Below are positions 18,055 to 26,650 of a stretch of 64,000 bases of DNA, piece after piece (position 1 is the stretch's first letter; each line of letters opens with the position of its first letter). Location of the stretch: NCBI RefSeq assembly GCF_014652215.1, contig NZ_BMYJ01000010.1:1-64000 (forward strand). The letters run 5' to 3'. The notes below the pieces were generated by a model, which saw only the letters and a program-made list of their open reading frames with translations, did not search any database and was not told where the DNA came from. The stretch comes from Neogemmobacter tilapiae (GTDB lineage Bacteria; Pseudomonadota; Alphaproteobacteria; Rhodobacterales; Rhodobacteraceae). A program made the position numbers and the translations under genes.

Positions 18055-18558
18055 TTAGTCCAGAGTTTCGGGCAGGTCTACAACGATGACAGCTTTGGTC
18101 AGGTCGACGGTGGGAACATTGGCCAAGGTAAAGGGCACCAGCAAGGTTTCGCCGCCTTTGAGAGGGCGGATTTCCAGAATGTCACCTGCGCCGTGGTTCT
18201 GCACCGCAATAACCTGGCCCATTGCCGCGCCGCCGGTGTCTTGGGCCATAAGCCCGATCAGATCGTTGTGATAGAATTCATCATCCGGCAGGCGCGGCAG
18301 GCGGGAACGGTCGGCGTATAGGCTAAGGCCGCGCATCGCCTCGGCCTGGTCTCGCGTCTCAACCCCGGTCAGGCGGGCCCCAAAGCCACCGGACACCGCC
18401 TTGGTCAAGCGGATTTTGAAGGAACGGCTGCCGTCCTCGGTAAAAAGGGGGCCATAAGAGGCGATATCTTCGGGATCGGCGCAAAAGGATTTGAGGCGGA
18501 CCTCACCCTGCACGCCAAAAGCCCCGGATACAGCACCCACCAGAATTCGATCCGTCAT
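18055..18558 (-). CDS. rimM: Ribosome maturation factor RimM
   Basis: A 167-residue protein assisting maturation of the 30S 3' domain via S19. The N-terminal barrel (ILVGAVSGAFGVQGEVRLKS, residues 5-24) and a C-terminal PRC-barrel with DLIGLMAQ and DILEIRP are conserved. It sits between the BluB-like gene and a membrane protein gene, in the classical rpsP-rimM-trmD neighbourhood. Confidence 0.94.
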   Translation of the reverse strand: MTDRILVGAVSGAFGVQGEVRLKSFCADPEDIASYGPLFTEDGSRSFKIRLTKAVSGGFGARLTGVETRDQAEAMRGLSLYADRSRLPRLPDDEFYHNDLIGLMAQDTGGAAMGQVIAVQNHGAGDILEIRPLKGGETLLVPFTLANVPTVDLTKAVIVVDLPETLD

Positions 18559-18567
18559 TGTCTTCCC

Positions 18568-19233
18568 CTAGCGCCTTGCGCTGATCAAGGCGTCAGCCCG
18601 CTTTTCCCAGCCCGCGCGTTCCAATTCGGGCGTGTCATCGTCGTGTTCGGGCCAGCCAAGGCAGAAATAGCCGATGAATTGCCAGCCCGCATCCACCTGA
18701 AAATCGGCGCTCAGGCGGGCGGGGTCAAGGATGGAAACCCAGCCAAGGCCCAGACCTTCAGCGCGGAGGGCGAGCCAGAAGAGCATGAGGGCCGAAACAC
18801 AGGAATAGGCGCGGGTTTCGGGCATGGTGGCCGCGCCAAGGCCTGCGCCCTTTTCGGTCGTCTGATCGCAGAACAGGGCGAACTGGAGGGGGGCCTCTTG
18901 CAGGCCCGCGAGTTTGAGGCCGGCATAGATTTTGGCCTTGTCGCCATCATAGCCCGAAAGGGCCTGTTCATTGGCGGCGTGGAAATTCTGCTGAATCTTG
19001 GCGCGGATGGCGGGGGTTTCGGCCCAGACCAGCCGCCAGGGTTCGCAAAGGCCCACGGAGGGGGCATGGCGAAAGGCGGTGAGGCAGCGGGCGAGGGTTT
19101 CGTCCGGCACCGGTGTCGTGCGAAAGCGGCGCACATCGCGCCGCCAACGCATGAGATCATGGAATTCGGCCCGAAACTCCGGGCCGAAAGCCCGCCCCTG
19201 CGGGTTGTCCTGCAAGGGCGGTGAAAGGATCAC
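18568..19233 (-). CDS. bluB: BluB-like nitroreductase (5,6-dimethylbenzimidazole synthase)
   Basis: A 221-residue FMN nitroreductase-fold protein. [22 protein letters not shown] and [15 protein letters not shown] match BluB, which cannibalises FMNH2 with oxygen to give 5,6-dimethylbenzimidazole, the lower ligand of cobalamin. Start GTG at 19233 overlaps the rpsP stop (GTGA) and follows AGAAGAG; the long frame upstream is antisense-like text over rpsP in another phase. No cobalamin riboswitch is seen. A general nitroreductase is the main alternative. Confidence 0.8.
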   Translation of the reverse strand: MILSPPLQDNPQGRAFGPEFRAEFHDLMRWRRDVRRFRTTPVPDETLARCLTAFRHAPSVGLCEPWRLVWAETPAIRAKIQQNFHAANEQALSGYDGDKAKIYAGLKLAGLQEAPLQFALFCDQTTEKGAGLGAATMPETRAYSCVSALMLFWLALRAEGLGLGWVSILDPARLSADFQVDAGWQFIGYFCLGWPEHDDDTPELERAGWEKRADALISARR

Positions 19234-19583
19234 TCTTCTGCCGGGGCAGCAGCGCGGGCGGCTTTCTTGGCCGCGCGGTCCGCCATGGCTTTGCCGGGGA
19301 CAGCCGATTTCGGGTTGCTGCGGGTTTTCTTTTCCAGAACGCCAGCGGCTTCCAGCATACGGGCGACGCGGTCGGTCGGCTGTGCGCCTTGGCCCAGCCA
19401 ATGCTTCACGCGGTCCAGATCCATGCGGACGCGGTTTTCGTTGTCTTTGGCGAGCATGGGGTCATAGGTGCCCAGCTTTTCGAGAAAGCGGCCATCGCGG
19501 GGCATACGGCTGTCGGTGGCCACGATGGAATAGTGCGGGCGCTTTTTGCTGCCGCCACGGGCCAGACGGATTTTCATGGACAT
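19230..19583 (-). CDS. rpsP: 30S ribosomal protein S16
   Basis: A 117-residue S16, starting [20 protein letters not shown], with AAGGAGAC seven bases before the ATG at 19583. The 30S platform protein has the typical [13 protein letters not shown] segment and an alphaproteobacterial Ala/Lys-rich C-terminal extension. Its stop overlaps the BluB GTG. Upstream are two copies of the palindromic repeat and then chorismate mutase. Confidence 0.96.
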   Translation of the reverse strand: MSMKIRLARGGSKKRPHYSIVATDSRMPRDGRFLEKLGTYDPMLAKDNENRVRMDLDRVKHWLGQGAQPTDRVARMLEAAGVLEKKTRSNPKSAVPGKAMADRAAKKAARAAAPAEE

Positions 19584-19610
19584 GGGTCGTCTCCTTGGGT
19601 TTTCGTGGTT

Positions 19611-19633
19611 GATGGGCAGATTGCCCATCCTAC
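19611..19633 (-). repeat. Small palindromic repeat, copy B
   Basis: Same sequence as the element at 4998-5020 (GATGGGCA-GAT-TGCCCATC then CTAC). It lies between chorismate mutase and rpsP and, with copy C, forms a large inverted repeat with a 13-base spacer and a single mismatch. Confidence 0.75.
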
Positions 19634-19646
19634 GGTTGGTTATTCG

Positions 19647-19669
19647 GTAGGATGGGCAGTCTGCCCATC
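19647..19669 (-). repeat. Small palindromic repeat, copy C (inverted)
   Basis: GTAGGATGGGCA and TGCCCATC arms read as the reverse complement of copy B, with one base difference. In RNA the B-C pair could fold as one long stem or as two small hairpins, immediately ahead of the rpsP ribosome binding site on the minus strand. Confidence 0.75.
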
Positions 19670-19679
19670 TTGGGTTGCG

Positions 19680-19976
19680 TTACTTTTGTAGTTTCTCGTG
19701 ATGCCTGATGACTTCGCTGATGATGAAGGTCAGGAATTTCTTGGCCAGTTCCGGCTCTAGATCGGCCTCGCGCGACAGTTCCTCCAGCCGGGCCATTTGC
19801 CAGGCCTCGCGCCCCGGATCGGACGGGGGGAGGTCGTGTTCGGCTTTAAGGCGGCCCACGGCTTTGGTCTGTTTAAAGCGTTCGGCAAGGGTGTAGACAA
19901 GGATGGCATCCAGCCGGTCGATGCTGGCGCGGTGTTCCTTGAGCAGGTCTTGGGCGCGGGTTTCAGGTGTGGACAA
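19680..19976 (-). CDS. Chorismate mutase (AroQ type)
   Basis: A 98-residue all-helical AroQ chorismate mutase converting chorismate to prephenate for Phe and Tyr synthesis. The first helix has LLKEHRASIDRLDAILVYTLAERF with the active-site Arg (about residue 16), and KAVGRLKAEH (about 40) carries the catalytic Lys. Single-domain, not fused to prephenate dehydratase. Its ATG overlaps the end of the GNAT gene upstream by 14 bases. Confidence 0.93.
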   Translation of the reverse strand: MSTPETRAQDLLKEHRASIDRLDAILVYTLAERFKQTKAVGRLKAEHDLPPSDPGREAWQMARLEELSREADLEPELAKKFLTFIISEVIRHHEKLQK

Positions 19977-20541
19977 GGGTTGTCTCCTTGGTCAAATCGT
20001 GGCGCCAGACCTGACAGCCATCGCACATTGCCTCATCAAGCACCGCGCCAAGCCGCTGGGCCAGCCGGGCCGAGGCGTGATTGTCGGGGGCGACATAGCT
20101 GACGACCTGATCCCAGCCGAGCCCCGTGCGGGCAAAGCCGCGGGCGGCGCGGGCGGCCTCCGTCGCATAGCCCTGACCGCGATGGGGGGGCAGAAAGAGC
20201 CAGCCGAGTTCGGGTTCCAGATCGCCGGGTTCAAAGCCCAGCAGGACAAAGCCCAGATGGGTGGCGTCAGAGAGGCGGTCGACGGACCAAAGGCCATGGC
20301 CGCGCATCATCCAACTGCCGCAGATCGACAGAAAGACCTCGAACGCGGCGGGGCGGTCGAGGGGGCCGCCGAGATGGCCCAAGGCATCGTCGGCAAAGAG
20401 CCGGGCAAAGGCGTTGAAGTCACGCATGAGGGGCGCGCGCAGGCGCAGGCGTTCGGTGTCCAGCGTGGGGATGAGGGCGGACACGGCCCCGGCCAGCATG
20501 GCCGCGCGGCCGGTGGGGGCGTTTTCCCAAGGGGCGATCAT
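19963..20541 (-). CDS. GNAT-family acetyltransferase
   Basis: A 192-residue RimJ/RimL-type N-acetyltransferase. The LDTERLRLRAPLMRDF start and acetyl-CoA binding PHRGQGYATEAARAARGFA (about residues 120-140) are typical. Third of three tandem GNAT genes; its start overlaps the second by four bases. The protein or antibiotic substrate is unknown; the neighbours (ffh, rpsP) suggest, but do not prove, a role in modifying translation-related proteins. Confidence 0.88.
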   Translation of the reverse strand: MIAPWENAPTGRAAMLAGAVSALIPTLDTERLRLRAPLMRDFNAFARLFADDALGHLGGPLDRPAAFEVFLSICGSWMMRGHGLWSVDRLSDATHLGFVLLGFEPGDLEPELGWLFLPPHRGQGYATEAARAARGFARTGLGWDQVVSYVAPDNHASARLAQRLGAVLDEAMCDGCQVWRHDLTKETTLVHT

Positions 20542-21050
20542 GGCTGGCCCCCGGTGTGGCGATAGATGATGCAGTCGTGGCCTGCCAGATGGAAGTCCCC
20601 CTCGGCCTTGGCGCCCATGCGGATGGCAAGGGCTGCAGAGCGGTGGTTGGCGGGGTCGATCAGGCTGATCAGGGGCTGCGGCGAAATCCGGGCGTGATAG
20701 TCGGCTTTCGCCGCCTGTGCCGCCTCATAAGCGTAACCCTTGCCCTCGGCCTGTTCATAGACATGCCAAGCGAGTTCGGGTTCGGGCCAGCCATCATGGC
20801 AGATGACGCCAATGCGCCCGAGGAATTCGCCTTGATGGTCGTCAATGGAATAGAAGCCATAACCGCGCAGAGCCCAAAGGCCGATATTGGCGAGCAGACC
20901 GCGCCAGACATGCTGGCGGGGCGAACCACCACCGATGAACGCGGCGCGGGGACTGTCGTTGAAGGCGAGCATGGCCGGGAAATCGGTCTCACGCGGGGCG
21001 CGTAGGATCAGGCGTTCGGTGCGCAGTTCGGGGATGAAGGACAGGGTCAT
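20538..21050 (-). CDS. GNAT-family acetyltransferase
   Basis: A 170-residue GNAT protein, second in the tandem. LRTERLILRAPRETDFPAML at the N-terminus and AEGKGYAYEAAQAAKADY (about residues 97-114) as the CoA site. ATG at 21050 is the homologous start; the open frame continues upstream in the first GNAT gene. It overlaps both neighbours (ATGA), so the three are translationally coupled. Confidence 0.87.
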   Translation of the reverse strand: MTLSFIPELRTERLILRAPRETDFPAMLAFNDSPRAAFIGGGSPRQHVWRGLLANIGLWALRGYGFYSIDDHQGEFLGRIGVICHDGWPEPELAWHVYEQAEGKGYAYEAAQAAKADYHARISPQPLISLIDPANHRSAALAIRMGAKAEGDFHLAGHDCIIYRHTGGQP

Positions 21051-21583
21051 GCCGCCCTCCGATAGCGCCAGACATCGGTGCCTTCGCCGCCCGGCGTGGC
21101 GGCATCGCGGTCGATCTGGCCGCCCAAGCGGCGGGCGACATTGGCCGAAGGCGTGTTGGCCGGGTCGATGTAGCTGACCACGGTGTCCAGCCCGCGCGTG
21201 TGGAAGGCCCATTGCAGCAGCGCGGCGGCAGCCTCGGACGCGAAGCCCTGGCCTTCAAAGCCGTCATAGAGGAACCAGCCGAGTTCGGGTTCCGGAAAGA
21301 TCGGGCCATGGCAGAGGGCGACCTGACCCACGGTCTGGCCCTGATGGGAGATCATCAGGCCGCCCATGCCCAGAAGCGGCCATTGGGCAGAGTCATTGGT
21401 GAAAAAGGACCAAGCCTTTTCCGTGCCATGCGGCCCCCCCATGAAACGGGCGCGGTCCGTCGCCAGAAACGCCTGATAGGCGGGGAAATCGTCGATATGC
21501 AGGGGGCGCAGCACCAGACGCGCCGTTTCAAGCCGGGGGGCTTGGGCAAAGCGCGTTTCTTTGTGGTGCGACAAAGCGGTCAT
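21047..21583 (-). CDS. GNAT-family acetyltransferase
   Basis: A 178-residue GNAT protein, first in the tandem and the gene directly after ffh. LETARLVLRPLHIDDFPAYQ and the CoA loop FEGQGFASEAAAALLQWAF (about residues 108-126) are seen. The shared PEPELGW motif in all three proteins suggests duplication of one ancestor. Its ATG overlaps the ffh stop. Confidence 0.87.
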   Translation of the reverse strand: MTALSHHKETRFAQAPRLETARLVLRPLHIDDFPAYQAFLATDRARFMGGPHGTEKAWSFFTNDSAQWPLLGMGGLMISHQGQTVGQVALCHGPIFPEPELGWFLYDGFEGQGFASEAAAALLQWAFHTRGLDTVVSYIDPANTPSANVARRLGGQIDRDAATPGGEGTDVWRYRRAA

Positions 21584-23088
21584 TTCTTCTTCATCAACCC
21601 CGACAAGCCCCCAGGCAGGGTCATGCCCTTGGGCATGCCGCCAAGGCCCGCCAGACCACCGGGCATGCCGCCCATCTGGCCCCGGATCTGGCGACCGGCT
21701 TCTTCCAGTTCAGCGGGCGACATTTTCGACGGGTCGGGCAGACCACCCTTGCCCATCATCGCCTTGATTGCCTGTTTCAGCATGCCGCCCTTGCCCATCT
21801 GCTTCATCATATCGGCCATCTGCCGATGCTGTTTCAGCAGCTTGTTCAGGTCGGCCACATCCAGCCCCGCCCCGGCGGCGATGCGCTTTTTGCGGCTGGC
21901 GGCCAGAAGGTCGGGGTTGGCCCGTTCCTTTTTCGTCATCGAATTGATCAGCGCGATCTGGCGTTTGATCATGCGGTCATTCAGCCCTGCCTCATCCGCC
22001 TTGGCCGACATTTTGCCCATGCCGGGCATCATGCCCATCATGGCCTGCATGCCGCCCATTTTCAGCATCTGTTCCATCTGCATTTTCAGGTCGTTCATGT
22101 TGAACAGACCCTTCTGGAACCGCTTCATCATGCGTTCGGCCTGTTCGGCCTCAAACGTTTCCTGCGCCTTTTCCACAAGGGCGACGATGTCGCCCATGCC
22201 CAAGATACGGCCCGCGACGCGTTCGGGTTCAAACACCTCTAGCGCGTCCATCTTTTCGCCAAGGCCGACAAAGCGGATCGGCTTGCCCGTCACGGCCCGC
22301 ATGGACAGGGCCGCACCGCCGCGACCGTCGCCGTCCATCCGGGTCAACACGACGCCGGAAATGCCGACCTTGCCGTCAAATTCCGAGGCGACCTTGACGG
22401 CATCTTGCCCGGTCAGACCATCGACGACCAGCAGGGTTTCGCGGGGGGCGGCGATGTCGCGCACCGCCTGAATTTCATCCATCAACACTTCGTCGATGTG
22501 CAGACGCCCGGCGGTGTCAAGGAAGAGGACGTCATAGCCCCCCATCGCCGCCTGGGTTTTCGCCCGTTTGGCAATCTGGACGGCGCTTTCGCCTTTGACG
22601 ATGGGCAGGCTGTCGACGCCGATCTGCGCGCCCAAGATCGCCAATTGCTCCATCGCCGCCGGGCGGTTGGTGTCAAGCGAGGCCAGCAACACGCGCTTGT
22701 TGTTCTTTTCGGTGAAGCGTTTCGCCAGTTTGGCGGTGGTGGTGGTTTTGCCCGAGCCTTGCAGACCGACCATCAGCACCGTGGCGGGCGGGTTGTCGAT
22801 CTTCAGCGCCTCAACCGGGCCTTCGCCTGCCAGAACGGCGATCAACTCGTCATGGACGATCTTGATGACCTGCTGGCCGGGGGTCACCGATTTGGTGACA
22901 GCTTGGCCGGTGGCCTTTTCCTGCACACGGGCGACGAAATCGCGGGCCACGGGCAGCGACACGTCCGCCTCGAGCAGCGCGGTGCGGACCTCACGCAGGG
23001 CGGTGGCCACGTCCGCTTCGGAAAGCGCGCCCTTTTTGGTCAGGCGGTCAAAGACGCCGCCAAGCCGTTCGGACAGATTTTCAAACAT
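21580..23088 (-). CDS. ffh: Signal recognition particle protein Ffh
   Basis: A 502-residue SRP54 GTPase that targets nascent membrane proteins to FtsY and the Sec translocon. N domain at 1-90, G domain with GLQGSGKTTTTAKLA (about residues 108-122), DTAGR and TRMDGDGRGG, and a methionine-rich M domain (MEQMLKMGG, MMGMMPGMGKM) that binds 4.5S RNA and signal peptides, with a Gly/Met-rich tail. Head of the ffh-GNAT-GNAT-GNAT-chorismate mutase run. No ffs RNA gene was found near it. Confidence 0.97.
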   Translation of the reverse strand: MFENLSERLGGVFDRLTKKGALSEADVATALREVRTALLEADVSLPVARDFVARVQEKATGQAVTKSVTPGQQVIKIVHDELIAVLAGEGPVEALKIDNPPATVLMVGLQGSGKTTTTAKLAKRFTEKNNKRVLLASLDTNRPAAMEQLAILGAQIGVDSLPIVKGESAVQIAKRAKTQAAMGGYDVLFLDTAGRLHIDEVLMDEIQAVRDIAAPRETLLVVDGLTGQDAVKVASEFDGKVGISGVVLTRMDGDGRGGAALSMRAVTGKPIRFVGLGEKMDALEVFEPERVAGRILGMGDIVALVEKAQETFEAEQAERMMKRFQKGLFNMNDLKMQMEQMLKMGGMQAMMGMMPGMGKMSAKADEAGLNDRMIKRQIALINSMTKKERANPDLLAASRKKRIAAGAGLDVADLNKLLKQHRQMADMMKQMGKGGMLKQAIKAMMGKGGLPDPSKMSPAELEEAGRQIRGQMGGMPGGLAGLGGMPKGMTLPGGLSGLMKKK

Positions 23089-23381
23089 GGCCCGTTCCTT
23101 CGCATGATGCAGATGCCCCTATATCGGAACGCATCCACCCCCTGCCAAGCCCGATCCCGTGACAAAGCCGAAACGCACCCGTGGGCGCAACGCGCTGACG
23201 GATGGCGATCCCGGCATAAGCCTAGGGACCGGAAGCGCTGGCTTCCGGGGAATTGGGAAGGCCACTACGCCGGTTGGGGGGATGAGTCAAGCAAGCGCTG
23301 CCACGGGGGCGGCGAAGGGCCGTGTCCGCCCGGGGGACGGCGGACGCGGCCCGGCTAGTCGCCGGGGCGAAACAGAAAAAG
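23089..23381. other. Gene-free spacer upstream of ffh
   Basis: No RNA gene, repeat or promoter is convincing. A GTG-started open frame (23159-23560) of disordered Ala/Arg/Gly/Pro text overlaps the 3' end of the abhydrolase gene and shows no homology. The stretch must hold the ffh promoter. Confidence 0.45.
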
Positions 23382-25115
23382 CTACAACCCCTGCGCCGCA
23401 AGCCACGCGATCAAGGCGGCTTGATTGGCCTCGGTCCAGTCAGCGGGGGCCAGAACCGCCTGCCATGCCGCCAGATAATGTTCGGCCTTGTAGACATGGC
23501 CGGTGCCCACGGGCGTTGTCGTCGCCAGCATCATGTCAAAGGCCACTTGCAGAAAGCTGACCACGGGCACCCAAGTCAGCCGTTCTGACACATCCGGGGC
23601 GCGGGGGCTGTCGTACCAATCGGGCTTCCACAAGGCCATCGAGGTCTGGAAATGCACGATCGGATCAGATGGATAGGCCAGATAGACAATCCGCATCCGG
23701 CCCCAGGGCGCGGTCGCTTTGCCCGTCAGGTCGGTCTGGGTGGTAAAGCGCACCACCGAACCGTCGCGGAAGCGCGGGGCCCAAGAGGGCGTGCCCGCCA
23801 GACGGCCATCGCGGATTTCGGGCCAGGTGCGGCTGGCAAAGGGCGGGCCAGCCCAGACCGCCCCTTGATAGGGGTCATTGACCAGATCGAAATTGTCGGC
23901 GGAAAGGTCGCTGTTCAGCGCGCCCAAGCTGAGACCAAACAGATAAAGGGCGGGGCGTTGATCGGGCGGCAGGCTGTGCCAATGGCCATGCACCGCCTGA
24001 AACACCGCCTTGGCGGTTTCGGCCCCATATTCCGGTTCGACGAACAGCGACAGCCAACTGGGCAGATAGGAATACTGGACGGAAACCGAGGCGATGTCGC
24101 CGCCCGCCAGAAACTCGACCGGGGCCATGCCCGCCGGATCGACCCAGCCTGTGCCAGTGGGCGTGGCGATGACCAGAACCTTTCGGTCTAAGGCCCCGAC
24201 GCGCTGCATTTCCGCCAAGGCCAGTTCGGCCCGGGCCTGCGGTGTCTCGGCATGGCGGAGGCCCACAAAGATGCGCAGGGGTTCCAGCGCCGGGCGGCCG
24301 GTGACGGCGGTGATCGCGGCGGCATTGGGGGCGGCCAGAACGCGCAGACGGCCTTGGCGGCCCAGTTCGTCCCACGACAGGAGCGAGGCGGCGCTGCCGG
24401 ATTGGTCTGCGCGTTGGGGCGGGGCCTCGGCCTCGTCCAAGGCGTCGATCCGTTGATAGATGCTGTCAGCCAGTCGCAAAAGCTGTCGCACGACCAGCCG
24501 ATCGCCCACCGACCAGAACAGCAACAGGGCCAACAAGGCCGCGGCAAGAATCGCCAGGCGGCGGGGGGCAAAGACCAGCAGGCGGTTGGCGGCCATCGCC
24601 ATGACATGGCCGAAGAGGCGACCGAACAGGATCAGAACGGCGGCCAGACCGACGGCGACGACCAACAGGATCAGGGGCCGCACGGTTTCGACCGGGGGCA
24701 GGCCCAAGGCGTGATGCAGCGAGTTCTGATAGGCGGTGGCCAGCCAGAGCGCGGCGGCGATGGGGATCAAACCGGCCAGACGCAGGATTCTTTGGGTGCC
24801 GGTGGAAAGCCAGGATTCGCCACGCAGGCCAAGCCAGCCCAGCATGCCCGCGACGAGGGCGGCGATGCCATAGCCCGCCACAAAGCTGAGACCCGCCAGA
24901 GCGCCCTGCACCGGACCCGAGCGGGGGATCAGGCTGGGCTGGACGGCGGCCAGAAAGAACAACCCGCCAAGGATCAATCCTGAGGGCCGCAGTGGTGCCT
25001 TCCAGGGCATAGGGCGAAACAGGGGCACTTCGGCGGTGACGGTGGGGCGGGGCAGTTGCGCAGGGTTTGGCGTTGACAGCGGTCGTGCCACCGGCCTCGT
25101 CCTTGGCCTAGCCAT
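23382..25115 (-). CDS. Membrane-anchored alpha/beta-hydrolase family protein (DUF2235/Abhydrolase_9 type)
   Basis: A 577-residue protein. Residues about 40-230 hold five to six membrane helices (FLAAVQPSLIPRSGPVQG then LILLVVAVGLAAVLIL and ALLALLLFWSVGDRLV); the rest is a soluble alpha/beta-hydrolase domain. The nucleophile elbow is probably GLSLGAL (about residue 418). It resembles the Abhydrolase_9 pair of N-terminal membrane and C-terminal catalytic domains. Substrate unknown; possibly a lipid or ester at the membrane face. It overlaps the next upstream gene's end by eight bases. Confidence 0.78.
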   Translation of the reverse strand: MARPRTRPVARPLSTPNPAQLPRPTVTAEVPLFRPMPWKAPLRPSGLILGGLFFLAAVQPSLIPRSGPVQGALAGLSFVAGYGIAALVAGMLGWLGLRGESWLSTGTQRILRLAGLIPIAAALWLATAYQNSLHHALGLPPVETVRPLILLVVAVGLAAVLILFGRLFGHVMAMAANRLLVFAPRRLAILAAALLALLLFWSVGDRLVVRQLLRLADSIYQRIDALDEAEAPPQRADQSGSAASLLSWDELGRQGRLRVLAAPNAAAITAVTGRPALEPLRIFVGLRHAETPQARAELALAEMQRVGALDRKVLVIATPTGTGWVDPAGMAPVEFLAGGDIASVSVQYSYLPSWLSLFVEPEYGAETAKAVFQAVHGHWHSLPPDQRPALYLFGLSLGALNSDLSADNFDLVNDPYQGAVWAGPPFASRTWPEIRDGRLAGTPSWAPRFRDGSVVRFTTQTDLTGKATAPWGRMRIVYLAYPSDPIVHFQTSMALWKPDWYDSPRAPDVSERLTWVPVVSFLQVAFDMMLATTTPVGTGHVYKAEHYLAAWQAVLAPADWTEANQAALIAWLAAQGL

Positions 25116-25575
25116 TGGCGAGCCAGCCGTTGATGGTTTCGATCAGACGATCCGCCTCGGCCCGGCTGACCTTTTGGCTGGACAGCGGATGCTCTTTTGG
25201 GCCGCGCGGCGTTTTCAGCATCAGGGCAGGGCGCATATCAGAGCCGCCGCTGCCGGGCATCATATGCAGGGTTGCCCCTGCCAAACCGCCCAAGGGCATG
25301 CGAAGCGAGCGCGGGCCCAGCATGGACCAACTGCGCAGCCGGAATTCGTCGGTGTGGCGATCCATGGTCAGTTTCAGTGCACGTGACATGGCAAACAGGA
25401 CCATGATCCCGCCTGTCACCAAAGCCACAGCCGCAATCGCGGGAAAAGATTCAGGTGGCAGGTTGGAGGAGGTGGCCAAAAGACCCCCGGCAAGAACGAG
25501 CGCAAACAACAGGCCAGGCAGGGAAGGCCCCCGCGTCAGCACCAGACGTTCAGAGTTCCGCTCGACAATCTTCAT
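25108..25575 (-). CDS. Hypothetical membrane protein
   Basis: A 155-residue protein with two hydrophobic segments in the first half (LLFALVLAGGLLATSS and AIAAVALVTGGIMVLFAM) followed by a soluble Arg/Lys-rich domain. The ATG at 25575 (MKIVERNSERLVL) is preferred over a GTG four codons before. It is the first gene of a two-gene operon with the abhydrolase. No family recognised. Confidence 0.7.
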   Translation of the reverse strand: MKIVERNSERLVLTRGPSLPGLLFALVLAGGLLATSSNLPPESFPAIAAVALVTGGIMVLFAMSRALKLTMDRHTDEFRLRSWSMLGPRSLRMPLGGLAGATLHMMPGSGGSDMRPALMLKTPRGPKEHPLSSQKVSRAEADRLIETINGWLANG

Positions 25576-25758
25576 GGCAAGGATCACGCAAAAACAAACT
25601 GTTGACCGGCCCCACCCGGAATTTGACCATCATATCGGGCCGTTGTCAGAATGAAAACAAAAACCCTTGCGCAAGGCCTTTATCATGATCTTCATGCGAT
25701 CATTGTGCGACAGCGCACATTTGCCTATCGTTTGCGGCAGAAGAAACAGGAGCGGGAC

Positions 25759-26640
25759 GTGGACAACTGGGATGAATTCCGCACGGCCTTTCAGGTGGCG
25801 CGGATGGGCACGGTTTCAGGGGCGGCCGAAGTGCTGGGGGTTCACCACGCGACGGTGATCCGGCATATCGACGCCTTGGAAAAGCGGCTGGGGGCGCGGC
25901 TGTTCCAGCGCCATGCGCGGGGCTATACGCCGACCGAGGCGGGACGCGATCTGATGTCGGTGGCGAAGGCCACAGAGGAACAGTTCAGCCAGTTGGTCAG
26001 CCGGATCAAGGGGCAGGGCGAGACGGTCAGCGGTGAACTGGTGGTAACGACGATTTCGGGCCTGTCGGATCATCTGACGCCGGTCTTCCGCGACTTTCAG
26101 AAGAAATTCCCGGATGTCACCATCCGCTATTTGTCTGACATGCGGGTCTTCCGGCTGGATTACGGCGAGGCGCATGTGGCGATCCGCGCGGGGGCTGCCC
26201 CGCAGGAGCCGGACAATGTGGTGCAGCCCTTTTTGCGGCTGCGGTCGGCGCTTTATGCCTCGCGCGGGTATATCGCCGAACATGGGATGCCCCGCGGGCC
26301 GGAGGATTACGCGCAGCATTCCTTTGTCGGTTCGGACAATGCCGATAGTCGCGCGCCGTTCTATCGCTGGATGCGAGAAAGCGTGCCGCGGGAACGGATC
26401 ACCTATCGGACGACCGAACAGGATGCGGCGATCAATGCGGTGCGGTCAGGCGTAGGCATCGGCTTTGTGCCGGTGCGCGAGGCGGCGGGCGATGCCGATC
26501 TGGTCGAGGTTCTGGCCAGCCGCCCCGATTGGGATGCGCCGGTCTGGCTGGTGACGCATGTTGATCTGCATCGGACGCTGAAGGTGCAAAGTTTCCTGAA
26601 CCACCTGAAGGCAGCGGCGCAGAACTGGACCAATCTGTGA
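25759..26640 (+). CDS. LysR-family transcriptional regulator
   Basis: A 293-residue LTTR. The N-terminal winged helix (FRTAFQVARMGTVSGAAEVLGV, then HATVIRHIDALEKRLGARLF, residues about 5-50) binds DNA and the rest is a periplasmic-binding-like co-inducer domain. GTG at 25759 has AGGAG six bases upstream; longer versions run into the upstream spacer. It lies just before an EamA transporter gene on the same strand, which it may regulate; ligand unknown. Confidence 0.88.
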   Translation: MDNWDEFRTAFQVARMGTVSGAAEVLGVHHATVIRHIDALEKRLGARLFQRHARGYTPTEAGRDLMSVAKATEEQFSQLVSRIKGQGETVSGELVVTTISGLSDHLTPVFRDFQKKFPDVTIRYLSDMRVFRLDYGEAHVAIRAGAAPQEPDNVVQPFLRLRSALYASRGYIAEHGMPRGPEDYAQHSFVGSDNADSRAPFYRWMRESVPRERITYRTTEQDAAINAVRSGVGIGFVPVREAAGDADLVEVLASRPDWDAPVWLVTHVDLHRTLKVQSFLNHLKAAAQNWTNL

Positions 26641-26650
26641 TGTTGCAAAG

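Noticed and set aside
23220-23345. Possible cobalamin riboswitch or SRP (ffs) RNA in the ffh upstream spacer
   Set aside because: GGGAAGGCC and GATGAGTC only partly recall those motifs. The conserved cores (CTGCC-rich box, GGAAGGNAGCAGCC) are missing and no downstream cobalamin gene is controlled.
23159-23560. GTG-started plus-strand frame upstream of and into the abhydrolase gene
   Set aside because: Composition is Ala/Arg/Gly/Pro disordered, it overlaps an established gene on the other strand, and there is no Shine-Dalgarno.
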